Below, piece after piece: positions 35,086 to 44,136 of a stretch of 64,000 nt of DNA (position 1 is the stretch's first letter; the number at the start of each line of letters is the position of its first letter). The position numbers were made by a program, and so were the translations under genes. The notes below the pieces were generated by a model that had not been told where the DNA came from, did not search any database, and was given only the letters and a program-made list of their open reading frames with translations. Source of the stretch: Acidimangrovimonas sediminis (lineage in GTDB: Bacteria; Pseudomonadota; Alphaproteobacteria; Rhodobacterales; Rhodobacteraceae); the NCBI RefSeq assembly GCF_002871005.1, contig NZ_PHSN01000017.1, positions 124,001-188,000 on the forward strand, written 5' to 3'.

Positions 35086-37218
35086 ATGACACGTCAGACC
35101 GGCAATGACCCCTTTATTCTCGGACTCGTCGAGCTGTGCCGATTGAACGGCGTACAGGTCCACCCCGATCGGCTGGCCGACGGGCTGATCGCGGCGGAGG
35201 GCGGCCTTGGCGCGCAGGAGGTGACGGTCGCGTTGCGGCGGGTCAACATGAGCTGCCGCATCGCCGATGTCGCACTCGATGAGATCCCGCTGTCCTCCCT
35301 TCCCGTGCTGCTGTTCCTCAAGGACGGCGCGGTGGTCATCCTCGAGGCGCTGACTGCCGAGGGGGCCACGATCCTGCGTCCGGAAACCGGCGGCGGCCGC
35401 GAGGAAATCAGCCGCAAGGCGCTGCGTGCGGCCTGCACCGGGCGGGTTCTCTTCTCGCGTCCGATCGACGTGCTCACCGACCGGCTGGGCGAGAAGCTGA
35501 AGGATCGCCGCCACTGGATCCTCGGGCCGGTGTTCGACAATGCCCGGCTTTACCGCGACGTGATCATCGCGGCCTTCGTGGCCAACCTTCTTGCCATCAG
35601 CACCTCGCTGTTCTCGATGCAGGTCTATGACCGGGTGGTGCCCACCGGTGCCTTCGACACGCTGTGGATCCTGGCAAGTGGCGTCGGGCTGGCGATCGCA
35701 CTGGAATGGATGCTTCGGGTCATGCGCTCCAAGCTGATCGACGTCTCGGGGCGCGACCTCGACCTCAAGCTTTCCGCCCAGCTGTTCGAGCGGGTGGCGA
35801 ACCTGCGGCTGTCGCATCAGCCGAAGTCGACCGGGGTCTTCGCCAACCAGGTCAGGGAATTCGCCACCGTGCGCGAATTCTTCACCTCGGGCACGGTCGC
35901 GGCCGTAAGCGACCTTCCGTTCGTCTTCATCTTCGTGGGGATCATCGCCTTCATCGGCGGGCCGGTCGCACTTGTTCCGGTCGCCGCGGCGGTGCTGATC
36001 GTGCTGCCCGGCATCGTGTTGCAGAAGCGCCTTGCCAAGGCCTCACGCGAACATGCGTTCGAAAGCTCGGCCCTGAACGGGCTTCTGCTGGAAACCGTGT
36101 CGAACCTCGAGACGGTGAAGGCCGCGCGGGCCGAGAACCGGCTGCAGCGCGCCCATGCCCAGCTGTCCGAGACGATCGCCGCATCCTCGATCCGCAACCG
36201 CGAGCTGACGACCGTGATCAACCAGTTCGTCGCCTCGGTGCAGCAATTCTCCTACGCGGGGGTGGTCCTGGTGGGGGTCTACCAGGTCAGCGAGGGGCAC
36301 ATGACCGTAGGGGCGCTGATCGCCTGTTCCCTGCTGTCGGGCCGCGGCCTGCGCCCGATGGGCCAGGTCGCCGGGCTGCTGGCGCGCTGGCAGGGGGTTC
36401 GGGCGGCGCTCGAGGTGCTCGACAACATCATGGCGATGCCGGTGGAACGCCCGGCCGACCGCGCCTTTGTCCGCGCGTCCGAGATCACCGGCAAGTTCGA
36501 CGTGAGCGACGTGACCTTCGGCCACGACCGCGACGCGCCGCCGGTCGTCTCGATCAAGTCGCTTCAGATCGCGCCGGGCGAGACGGTCGCGCTTCTGGGC
36601 AGCAACGGCGCGGGCAAGTCCACCTTCCTGCGGCTGGTCGCGGGATATCTCGATCCGCAGGCGGGCAGCATCCTGCTCGATAACCTCGCGCTCGGGCAGA
36701 TCGACCCGCTCGACCGGCGCCGCCAGATCGGCTACCTGCCGCAATCCGTCGCGCTGTTTCAGGGCACCCTGCGCGACAACCTGCTGCTCGACCACGGGCT
36801 GCACACCGACGCCGAACTGATGTCCGCGCTCGACGCGGTGGGCCTCGGCGTCTTCGTGCGGCGCCATCCGCGCGGGCTGGACCTGCAGATCGACGGGAAT
36901 TCCAACGTGTCGGGCGGCCAACGGCAGGCGATCGGGCTGGCGCGCGTGCTGTTGCAGGACCCGAAGGTCGTCCTGCTGGACGAACCCACCTCGGCCTTCG
37001 ACCAGGTGACGGAGCGCAACGTCATCCTGCACCTCAAGAACTGGCTTGCCGGCCGCACCGCGATCATCGCGACCCACAAGAAGGAACTGCTGACGCTGAC
37101 CGAGCGCGCGGTGGTCCTGAAGGACGGCCAGGTCACCCATGACGGCCAGCTCGGGCAGATCCTCGAGATGGCCGCGCGCGGCCTTGCCAATCCCAACCAC
37201 GTGAAGGCCGTCCAATGA
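35086..37218 (+). CDS. Type I secretion ABC transporter, LapB/RtxB-like, with degenerate C39 domain
   Basis: A 710-residue exporter. Residues 1-130 form a C39-like domain in which the catalytic Cys and His are not visible, so it should bind rather than cut substrate. Transmembrane helices occupy about 165-435. The nucleotide-binding domain has Walker A (GSNGAGKSTFLRL, about 504), the signature (NVSGGQRQAIGLARVLL, about 606) and Walker B (VVLLDEPTSAFD, about 628), followed by the H loop (IIATHKKE). A strong ribosome site (AGGAGG) precedes the ATG at 35086. It drives export of large adhesins. It overlaps the HlyD gene by four bases (ATGA). Confidence 0.93.
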   Translation: MTRQTGNDPFILGLVELCRLNGVQVHPDRLADGLIAAEGGLGAQEVTVALRRVNMSCRIADVALDEIPLSSLPVLLFLKDGAVVILEALTAEGATILRPETGGGREEISRKALRAACTGRVLFSRPIDVLTDRLGEKLKDRRHWILGPVFDNARLYRDVIIAAFVANLLAISTSLFSMQVYDRVVPTGAFDTLWILASGVGLAIALEWMLRVMRSKLIDVSGRDLDLKLSAQLFERVANLRLSHQPKSTGVFANQVREFATVREFFTSGTVAAVSDLPFVFIFVGIIAFIGGPVALVPVAAAVLIVLPGIVLQKRLAKASREHAFESSALNGLLLETVSNLETVKAARAENRLQRAHAQLSETIAASSIRNRELTTVINQFVASVQQFSYAGVVLVGVYQVSEGHMTVGALIACSLLSGRGLRPMGQVAGLLARWQGVRAALEVLDNIMAMPVERPADRAFVRASEITGKFDVSDVTFGHDRDAPPVVSIKSLQIAPGETVALLGSNGAGKSTFLRLVAGYLDPQAGSILLDNLALGQIDPLDRRRQIGYLPQSVALFQGTLRDNLLLDHGLHTDAELMSALDAVGLGVFVRRHPRGLDLQIDGNSNVSGGQRQAIGLARVLLQDPKVVLLDEPTSAFDQVTERNVILHLKNWLAGRTAIIATHKKELLTLTERAVVLKDGQVTHDGQLGQILEMAARGLANPNHVKAVQ

Positions 37219-38390
37219 CCAGCGTCAGCACGATCGACCCGAGCCATATCGACGGCACCCACCGCAAGCAGGCGGTCCGCGTGGCCCGCCTCACCATCTG
37301 GCTGGTGGCCGCCAGCGTGCTGATCGGGATCCTCTGGTCCGCCTTCGCCACGGTCGACGACGTGACCCAGGGCGAGGGGCGGGTGATCCCGCTGAGCCGC
37401 CAGCAGACGATCCAGAGCCTGGAGGGCGGGATCCTGTCGAAGCTGATGGTGCAGGAGGGGGAGCAGGTCAAACCCGGGCAGATCCTCGTCAAGATGGATC
37501 CGACGCAGGCCCGCTCCGACTACCTCCAGACGAAATCAGAAATCGAGGTACTGACCGCCGAGGTCGCCCGGCTCCAGGCCGAGGTGCTGGAAAAGCCCGA
37601 CATCGGCTTTCCCCAGCCGATGTCCGATGTCCAGGCCACCGAGGAAAAGCTGTTCACGGCCCGCCGCTCCAAGCTGACAGAGTCGATCGCCGCGCTCAAG
37701 GACGAGGAGCAGTCGATCCAGGCGCAGATCGACATCACCGAGCCGCTGGCCAAGGACGGGTCGATCAGCAAGGTCGACCTGCTGAAGCTGCAACAGCAGA
37801 AGTCGACGATCGTCGGCAAGGAAACCGAGATCCGCAACACCTACGTCCAGAACGCCTACAACGACCTCGCCGACCGCAAGGCCAAGCTCGCCTCGCTGAA
37901 GGAGAACATCGTCAACAAGAAGGAGTTGCTGGCCCGGACGGACATCCGGTCGCCGCTGGCGGGGCGGGTGAACAACATCAACATCACCACCCTCGGCGGC
38001 GTGGTCCAGCCCGGCCAGACGATCATGGAGGTCACCCCGATCGACGACCAGCTGCTGATCGAGACCAAGGTGCGCCCGCGTGACGTGGCCTTCATCGCGC
38101 CGGGCATGCCCGCCAGCGTGAAGATCACAGCCTACGACTACACCGTCTACGGCGACCTGAAGGCCAAGGTGACCCAGATCAGCGAAGATACCGTGACCTC
38201 CGACAGCAAGTCGCCGAACCAGCAGCAGTATTACAAGGTGATGGTCAAGACCGACCGCAACTTCCTTGAGCGGGACGGCCAGAAATACCCGATCCGCCCC
38301 GGCATGGTGGCCCAGGTCGACATCGAGACCGGCCAGAGGTCGGTACTGAGTTACATCGTCCGTCCGCTTCTGCGTGCCCAGCTACGCTGA
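37215..38390 (+). CDS. HlyD-family periplasmic adaptor (LapC-like)
   Basis: A 391-residue membrane fusion protein. It has one N-terminal helix (about 22-42), the barrel-sandwich entry (LSRQQTIQSLEGGILSKLMVQEG), a long coiled-coil (about 100-240, ending IVNKKELLARTDI), and the second beta segment (RSPLAGRVNNINI, TLGGVVQPGQTIMEVTP). It links the ABC transporter to TolC. The start overlaps the exporter stop (ATGA). The next gene is the pilus secretin, 48 bp on, indicating one transcript covering both the T1SS and part of the Tad system. Confidence 0.93.
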   Translation: MTSVSTIDPSHIDGTHRKQAVRVARLTIWLVAASVLIGILWSAFATVDDVTQGEGRVIPLSRQQTIQSLEGGILSKLMVQEGEQVKPGQILVKMDPTQARSDYLQTKSEIEVLTAEVARLQAEVLEKPDIGFPQPMSDVQATEEKLFTARRSKLTESIAALKDEEQSIQAQIDITEPLAKDGSISKVDLLKLQQQKSTIVGKETEIRNTYVQNAYNDLADRKAKLASLKENIVNKKELLARTDIRSPLAGRVNNINITTLGGVVQPGQTIMEVTPIDDQLLIETKVRPRDVAFIAPGMPASVKITAYDYTVYGDLKAKVTQISEDTVTSDSKSPNQQQYYKVMVKTDRNFLERDGQKYPIRPGMVAQVDIETGQRSVLSYIVRPLLRAQLR

Positions 38391-38420
38391 AGACCGCCCT
38401 TCCCCCGATCCGAGGTTGCC

Positions 38421-38442
38421 CATGAACGAGCCCCGCCGATGA
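38421..38442 (+). other. Six-codon mini-ORF overlapping the secretin start
   Basis: An ATG at 38421 with GAGG upstream encodes MNEPRR and stops at TGA 38440-38442, overlapping the ATG of cpaC at 38439. It could couple translation of the secretin to upstream ribosomes. Such an arrangement can also arise by chance in GC-rich DNA. Confidence 0.35.
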
Positions 38443-39821
38443 CCGCCCCCCGCCTGCAGAGCGCCCCCGACCGGTCCGCCTGCCGCGGCGCGGCGTCCCT
38501 TCTCGCGCGTCTTGCGCTGGTGGCGGGGCTTGGCCTTGCCTGCCTCGGCGCGCTGACGCCGACCCCGGCGGCGGCACAGGAGATCGCGAGCGGCGACAAG
38601 ACCTCGCTGTCGCTGAAGGTGGGCGAGGCCAAGTTCATCAAGCTGGACCGCCCGGCCAAGGCGGTGTTCCTGTCGAACCCGAACGTCGCGGATGTGACGC
38701 TGCAATCGGCAAGCTACATCTACATCGTCGGGCATGCCATCGGCACCACGAACCTCTTCGTGCTGGGCGACGACGACAAGCCGCTGATCCAGGGCAAGGT
38801 GCAGGTCGACCTCGACCTCGGGCGCATCGAACGGGCGGTCACCCGGGCCCTGCAATCGGGCGCGATCAACCTGTCGACCGACCAGGGGGCGGTGTTCATC
38901 GACGGCACCGTCGATACCGAGGAGGACGCCAAGACCGCCGACCGTATCGTGACCAAGCTGGTCGGCAAGGCGGCGGTCGTGGTGAACAACCTGACCCTGA
39001 CGACACCGCCGCAGGTGAACCTGCAGGTCACCATTGCCGAGGTATCGCGGCAGGTGCAGCAGGATCTGGGCATCTCGCTCTCGTCCAGCACCGCGTCGGG
39101 GCGCCAATCCTTCAGCTCCCCCAGCTCCGCCTCGGGCGGGTTCCAGCTTGCGCTGAGCGCGAACGGCGGAAACCTGAACGCCGTGCTCGACGCGCTTGCC
39201 ACCTCGGGGCTGGCGACGATCCTGTCGGAACCGAACCTGACCGCGCGGTCGGGCGAGCAGGCGAATTTCCTGGCCGGCGGCCTGATCCCGGTGAAGGTTG
39301 GCGCCACCCAGGACGACACCCGCGTCCAGTTCGAGAAGATCGGGGTGGAGCTGGATTTCACCCCCAGCGTGTTCAAGAAGAACCAGATCCAGATCCAGCT
39401 TTCGACCAAGGTGCGGCAGCTCGACGAGAGCAACTCGACCGCGGACAACCCGGCCTTTGCCGAACGCTCCGCCCAGACCACGGTCGAGCTGGGCAGCGGC
39501 CAGAGCTTTGCCATCGCGGGCCTGTTCAGCGCGACGCGGCAGCAATCGCTGTCCGAGCTTCCGGGCATCGCGCGGATCCCTATCCTCGGCGCGCTGTTCC
39601 GGTCCTCGGCCTTCAAGCGCGGCGAGACCGAGCTGGTGATCATCGTGACGCCCTACATCGTGCGCCCGACCGACAGGAAGAACCTGCACACGCCGCTCGA
39701 CAATCTGCGCCCCGCGGCCGACGGCGTTTCCCAGATGGCGACCGGCAAGCTGTCGGGTCGCGCGCGCCCGTTCAACGGCGTCAACACGCGCAGTGGCGCG
39801 ACCTTCCTTCTGAACAGGTGA
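38439..39821 (+). CDS. cpaC: Tad pilus secretin CpaC (RcpA)
   Basis: A 460-residue secretin. It has a Sec signal (to about residue 46, AAAQE), the N-terminal pilus-specific domain (KSLSL-type and VFLSNPNVADVTLQS), a BON-like region, and the secretin core (NLQVTIAEVSRQVQQDLGI, LSEPNLTARSGEQANFLAGG, the GVELDFTPSVFKK strand, ETELVIIVTPYIVRP end). It forms the outer-membrane pore for the Flp pilus. It is 48 bp after hlyD and 5 bp before cpaD. In most tad loci this gene lies near cpaB and tadZ; here it is some 11 kb away on the other strand, with adhesin and exporter genes in between. Confidence 0.95.
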   Translation: MTAPRLQSAPDRSACRGAASLLARLALVAGLGLACLGALTPTPAAAQEIASGDKTSLSLKVGEAKFIKLDRPAKAVFLSNPNVADVTLQSASYIYIVGHAIGTTNLFVLGDDDKPLIQGKVQVDLDLGRIERAVTRALQSGAINLSTDQGAVFIDGTVDTEEDAKTADRIVTKLVGKAAVVVNNLTLTTPPQVNLQVTIAEVSRQVQQDLGISLSSSTASGRQSFSSPSSASGGFQLALSANGGNLNAVLDALATSGLATILSEPNLTARSGEQANFLAGGLIPVKVGATQDDTRVQFEKIGVELDFTPSVFKKNQIQIQLSTKVRQLDESNSTADNPAFAERSAQTTVELGSGQSFAIAGLFSATRQQSLSELPGIARIPILGALFRSSAFKRGETELVIIVTPYIVRPTDRKNLHTPLDNLRPAADGVSQMATGKLSGRARPFNGVNTRSGATFLLNR

Positions 39822-39825
39822 CAGC

Positions 39826-40437
39826 GTGGCCCATTCGTTTCCTGCCCGATCCACCCTCCCTGCCCTGCTTGCCGCGTTCGCGCTGGCCGGATGCACGGCA
39901 GACCCGACCCCCACCACGGTGGAGCGGCTTCAGCCCAGCGTCGCCAGCCAGCACATCTCCTACAGTTTCGCGGGCAGCTGCTCGGCTTCGCTGCCGGCGG
40001 CGCAGGCACGGCGGATCCGCAGCTACCTGCACGCCAACGTCGGCGGCGACTCGGTCGTGGTCGTCTCAGTGCCGCGCGCCTGCAACCGGCGCGTCAGCGA
40101 CCAGCGGCTTGTCACGCTGCACGGCCTGATCGGCCGGAGCGGCGACGAGGTCCGGTTCGAGATCGCGCATGCCGACGACCCCGTGACACGCCGCGGCATC
40201 GTGCGGATCGCCCATGTCACCGGCGTGTCCGTCGACAGCGCCACCTGCGCCAAGGACGGGCATTGCGTTCAGTCGCAAAACCTCGCCGCGATGATCGCCG
40301 ACCCGCGCGACACCTTCCTGCCGGACACCGGCAACCGCTACTGGGTGCACCCCGCCGGCACGACCGGCGGCAATTCCGGCACTTCCACCTCGACCCGGAC
40401 CACGACGATGACGACGACGAGCGGTCTGATCAACTGA
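39826..40437 (+). CDS. cpaD: Tad pilus assembly lipoprotein CpaD
   Basis: A 203-residue lipoprotein starting with GTG at 39826 (AACAGG upstream). It has a lipobox (ALAGCTAD), and the CpaD-like core SYSFAGSCSASLPAAQARRIRSY, GGDSVVVVSVPRA and CVQSQNLAAMIADPRDTFLP. The last 30 residues are Thr/Ser-rich. CpaD acts with the secretin and TadD. It follows cpaC by 4 bp and precedes tadE by 18 bp. Confidence 0.88.
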   Translation: MAHSFPARSTLPALLAAFALAGCTADPTPTTVERLQPSVASQHISYSFAGSCSASLPAAQARRIRSYLHANVGGDSVVVVSVPRACNRRVSDQRLVTLHGLIGRSGDEVRFEIAHADDPVTRRGIVRIAHVTGVSVDSATCAKDGHCVQSQNLAAMIADPRDTFLPDTGNRYWVHPAGTTGGNSGTSTSTRTTTMTTTSGLIN

Positions 40438-40455
40438 CCTGACAGGAGTGACCCG

Positions 40456-40920
40456 ATGCCGATCTCGACCGTCTCCCTGCTGATCCGCAAGATCCTGCGT
40501 TTCCTGCGCGACGAACGCGGCGTGGTCACGATGGAATTCGTCGTTCTGCTGCCGGTCATCATCCTTCTGCTGGCGTTCATCGGCTTCGTCAGCTTCGCGA
40601 TCTCGGCCCAAAGCGAGGTTCAGCAGGTGGCCTTCGAACTGGCGCGCTTCGGGCTGGTGCTGGCGGACGATCCGAAGTTCTCGGGCGACATCTGCTCCAC
40701 CCTCAACACAGAATACCTGCCCAAGCTGATCGCCAACAGCGTGACGCTGTCCTCCTCCGGCTTCTCGGCGCTTCAGGCCTGCCCCGGGCAGCCATCGGGC
40801 GATGTCCTGACGATCGACGTCACCTACAATCTTGCCAGCAGCTACGCGCAGGCCTTCGCCAGCGATCTGGGCATCAACTTGGGCGAGATCACGCGCGAGG
40901 CCTCGGTCATCGTAGACTGA
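40456..40920 (+). CDS. tadE: TadE-like minor pilin
   Basis: A 154-residue protein with a prepilin-type leader (FLRDERG) and mature start VVTMEFVVLLPVIILLLAF, with Glu at position 5, then a Cys-containing globular part of about 110 residues. TadE proteins are pseudopilins that prime Flp pilus assembly. A good ribosome site (ACAGGAG) precedes the ATG. It ends the plus-strand run and is convergent with tadG, whose stop is seven bases away. Confidence 0.85.
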   Translation: MPISTVSLLIRKILRFLRDERGVVTMEFVVLLPVIILLLAFIGFVSFAISAQSEVQQVAFELARFGLVLADDPKFSGDICSTLNTEYLPKLIANSVTLSSSGFSALQACPGQPSGDVLTIDVTYNLASSYAQAFASDLGINLGEITREASVIVD

Positions 40921-40926
40921 GCGCGC

Positions 40927-42549
40927 TCAGCGCACGAGGCGGCTGCCGCAGCTGTAGTCGTTCAGGATAAGGTCCGCCTGCGCCACCTGGATACCCAGCG
41001 CATCGAGCAGACTTTGCGCCACGCTGTCGAGGACGGCGGTGTTGACCAGGAGCGCGTTGAGCTGGTTCACCAGCCCGTCGACAAAATCGAACACGGCCCG
41101 AAGCGTCGTGCCCAGCAGGCACCCGAGGCCAAGAAGGCCGCAGGAGCTTGGCTTTTCGGTATCGGTGCTGTCGCGCAGCTGTTCGAGGACCGAGCTGAGC
41201 GCGGTGGTGACGGAGGACAGCTTCAGCGGGTTGGAGACGGCGATCGGCTTACCCAGCTGGTCCTTGCGCACGGTGACGATCTGGCTGTCGCCCAGCACCG
41301 AAATGGGAACGCTGTCGCTCATCCGCTTGCCCTGGATCAGGTCGAGCAGCGACGCGGTGAGCGTCAGCGTGACGGGCGAGGTGTCGACCTGGAACGTCGC
41401 AAGGGTATCGCCCGGCTCCGTCGCGCTGCAATTCAGCGTCAGCGCCGTCGCGGTGGCCGAGGCCCCCTCGACCTTCAGATCGAGCGTGAGCAGGTTCAGG
41501 AGCGAGGCCGAGACAGCAAGATCCACCTGCGCCAGATGCGCGGTCACCGGCGGCGTGTCGTCGATGAAGCCCGCCGCGATCACCGGCGGCGAAATCAGCG
41601 AGAGCGAGAGGGCGGTGTCGGTCAGCGGCGGCAGCGACAGCCCGACCGAAGCTGTGCCCAGCGGATTTGCCGCCCCGGTGCCGTTCAGGCTTGCCGCCGC
41701 CATCAGAAGGTCGAAGGCGTCCACCTGCAGGTCGGGCAGCACCCGGCCAATCTTGGCTTCCAGCACCTGCGGCGACAGCGACAGCAGCGACCCGAGCGAG
41801 AGCCCCTTGGACGAGCCGCTCGACACCGTCGAAGGCAGGGCCCCCGCAGATGTCAGCGCCGAGACGAAATCGGACGTGCCGACGGTCGCATCAAGGATGT
41901 CCTGGAAGGTCACGGCATCCACGCCAACCCCGGTGCTGAGCACCCCGAGCAGGTCGTTGATCCCGACCGAGGCATTCGCCAGCCCCTGGTAGCCCAGCAC
42001 CTGCGCCGTGACCCCGAGCCCCAGCAGATTGTTCAGCAGCGGATCGAGGATCGACCGCGAGGTGTCGACCCCGAGCAGCCGGTTTCGCAAGGTGAAGGCA
42101 AGGGCCGCCTGCTGCTTGGCGATCGCGCTGCGGGTGATCGTGTAATCGTCCGCCGTCAGCACAGACCGCAGCAACAGCGGCGAGAACGGCGAAGGCACGA
42201 TCACCTCGACCGCGTTCACCCCGGTCGCATCCGTCTGGTCGGACGCCGCGACGAAGCTGCCGTCGGACGAGACCGTACCGAAGATCACGTCGTCCGACGC
42301 GAGCGAGATCGTTCCGTAACCGTCGTTCAGCGCGACCACCCGGTCCGCGGCATCGCGTGCCGCGGCGAGGTCGGGCAGGAACTGCACCGCGCTGCGGGCC
42401 GCAAGATCGGCCTGCGACTGGACATAGCGTTTCTGGGCATTGGCAAGCGAGATATCGGTGGCGAACCCGCCCACCAGCAGCATACCGGGCAGCAGGATAA
42501 GCCACAGAACGGTGATCGTCCCAGCTTCGGGCAGCCAGATCCGCCGCAC
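40927..42549 (-). CDS. tadG: TadG-like membrane/surface protein
   Basis: A 540-residue protein with an N-terminal TadG/TadE-like helix (GTITVLWLILLPGMLLVGGFA) and the adjoining ANAQKRYVQSQADLAARSAV region typical of the TadE/G-like family. The rest is a large, mostly beta-like and Leu/Ser/Gly/Asp-rich domain of unknown fold (for example LGVTAQVLGYQGLANASVGIND). It is longer than many TadG proteins, and no clear von Willebrand factor A motif (DxSxS) was found. It is convergent with tadE and has its own promoter region, upstream of 42549, so it may be expressed separately from the rest of the pilus genes. Confidence 0.78.
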   Translation of the reverse strand: MRRIWLPEAGTITVLWLILLPGMLLVGGFATDISLANAQKRYVQSQADLAARSAVQFLPDLAAARDAADRVVALNDGYGTISLASDDVIFGTVSSDGSFVAASDQTDATGVNAVEVIVPSPFSPLLLRSVLTADDYTITRSAIAKQQAALAFTLRNRLLGVDTSRSILDPLLNNLLGLGVTAQVLGYQGLANASVGINDLLGVLSTGVGVDAVTFQDILDATVGTSDFVSALTSAGALPSTVSSGSSKGLSLGSLLSLSPQVLEAKIGRVLPDLQVDAFDLLMAAASLNGTGAANPLGTASVGLSLPPLTDTALSLSLISPPVIAAGFIDDTPPVTAHLAQVDLAVSASLLNLLTLDLKVEGASATATALTLNCSATEPGDTLATFQVDTSPVTLTLTASLLDLIQGKRMSDSVPISVLGDSQIVTVRKDQLGKPIAVSNPLKLSSVTTALSSVLEQLRDSTDTEKPSSCGLLGLGCLLGTTLRAVFDFVDGLVNQLNALLVNTAVLDSVAQSLLDALGIQVAQADLILNDYSCGSRLVR

Positions 42550-42809
42550 GCCGCATCCCCTCTCCAGATTCTGTCGAACGGATCGAACGATCGTCTATCG
42601 TCTGCCCGTCCTGACTTCATAGAGATTTAAGGACAGTCACGGCGGCGCAAGTGGAAATGAAACTGCATAAATCAGCCACAGATTGCAATTTGGCCACAGT
42701 GTTTGACGCAATGCGCTTGAGATCCTACGAATTCTTTCCGATACATCCTGACGGAAGATCGCTCCGTGCGGCTCCCTCCCTCTGAAACCGCGTCCGGAAA
42801 GGATCGACC

Positions 42810-44111
42810 GTGCCCAGGAAACGCAGCTTCTCGCGTCAGGTCTCTGCCCTCAGCCTGGGGCTTCTGGTTCTGCCGGGTCTTGCCGGGCCCCGGCCCGCGA
42901 ATGCCCGGGTCTTCGATGCGGTGAAGGTCGAGGGAACGCAGTTCGTCGCAAAGCAGTCGATCCTGACGGGGTGCCAGATCGCGCCCGGGGTCGATTACAC
43001 CCCCGACGATCTGCGCGCGCGTGAGGCGTGTCTGCGTTCCGCCGGTGTCTTCAAATCCGTGGCCCTGCGCCCCGAGGGCCGGACACTGGTCGTGGATGTC
43101 GAGGAAATCCCGATGCGGCCGGGAAGCTTCTCGCTCAGCCTTGCCTACAACACCGAGGACAACATCCTCGGCGCGCTCGACTTCCAGCGCTACAACCTGT
43201 TCCCCCATACCTTCGGCGCCTTCCACCTTGCGCTGTCGCGGGATTCGCGGGCGCTATCGACGGCGCTTTATTACAGCGGGTTGCAGAACGGCTGGGGGCT
43301 CGGGCTCGATACCGAACTGCGGCACACGGAATACGACGACCAGGGGTTCAAGGACACCCGCGCCCGGATCGGCGCCTACATCGCCAAGCGGATCGAGGGC
43401 GGCGGCCGGCTGGAGGCGGGCCTCGGCTACCGGTCCGACAAGATGACCGATGCCTCGAACGGCGCAAGCCCGCTTCTGGGCCGCGAAGCCGGGTCGACCG
43501 ACGCGCCGTACTTGCGCCTGGGCTACAGTTTCGCGACGCCAGGTGCCGATGCGCCGAACGCGCCCGGCTCCTCGCTGAAGATCGAGACCTATCTCTGGGG
43601 CATCGGCACCGATCACAAGGTCGCCGAGGCGCGCCTTGATGCGCGCAGTCGGCTGCCGCTCGGCACCAAGACCGACCTTCTCCTCGGCCTGCATTCCGGG
43701 GCGGTGGCGGCGCTTGACGGGGGCTCCACACGGGCAACCGACCGCTTCGAGATCGGCGGCGACACCTTCCGCGGCTTCTCTCCCCGCGGGATCGGCCCGC
43801 GCGAGGGTGGCTATGCGGTGGGCGGCAACAAGTATTTCGTGGCCTCGGTCGAGGTGCAGCGTTCCATCGGCGAGCTGTGGAACACGCCCGCGCGGCTGGG
43901 GGCCTTCGTCGACGTGGGCTCGCTCTGGTCGCTCGACGATACCGACGGCGGGCGGATCGACGACGGGATCAAGCTGCGCAGCTCGATCGGCATCAGCATG
44001 ACCTTCGACGTAGGCAAGGTTCCGGTCTCGCTCTATGTCGCGAAGCCGCTGAACAAGGAACCGGGCGATTCCGTCCGCAACTTCGGCCTGACGATCACCA
44101 CCCGGTTCTGA
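42810..44111 (+). CDS. Small Omp85-type outer-membrane barrel with one POTRA domain
   Basis: A 433-residue exported protein starting with GTG at 42810 (GGAAAGG upstream). After a signal (about 1-32), residues 33-115 form one POTRA-like domain (FDAVKVEGTQFVAKQSILTGC, APGVDYTPDDLRAREACLRS, then FKSVALRPEGRTLVVDVEE). The rest is a 16-strand-type beta-barrel with the Omp85 loop motif FRGFSPRGIGPRE and a C-terminal aromatic end (TITTRF). BamA has five POTRA domains and TamA three, so this is a miniature relative, perhaps a dedicated assembly or export factor for the surface proteins. It faces the glycosyltransferase gene. Confidence 0.82.
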   Translation: MPRKRSFSRQVSALSLGLLVLPGLAGPRPANARVFDAVKVEGTQFVAKQSILTGCQIAPGVDYTPDDLRAREACLRSAGVFKSVALRPEGRTLVVDVEEIPMRPGSFSLSLAYNTEDNILGALDFQRYNLFPHTFGAFHLALSRDSRALSTALYYSGLQNGWGLGLDTELRHTEYDDQGFKDTRARIGAYIAKRIEGGGRLEAGLGYRSDKMTDASNGASPLLGREAGSTDAPYLRLGYSFATPGADAPNAPGSSLKIETYLWGIGTDHKVAEARLDARSRLPLGTKTDLLLGLHSGAVAALDGGSTRATDRFEIGGDTFRGFSPRGIGPREGGYAVGGNKYFVASVEVQRSIGELWNTPARLGAFVDVGSLWSLDDTDGGRIDDGIKLRSSIGISMTFDVGKVPVSLYVAKPLNKEPGDSVRNFGLTITTRF

Positions 44112-44136
44112 TCGGAGTTCTCGGGCGCGGGCACCC

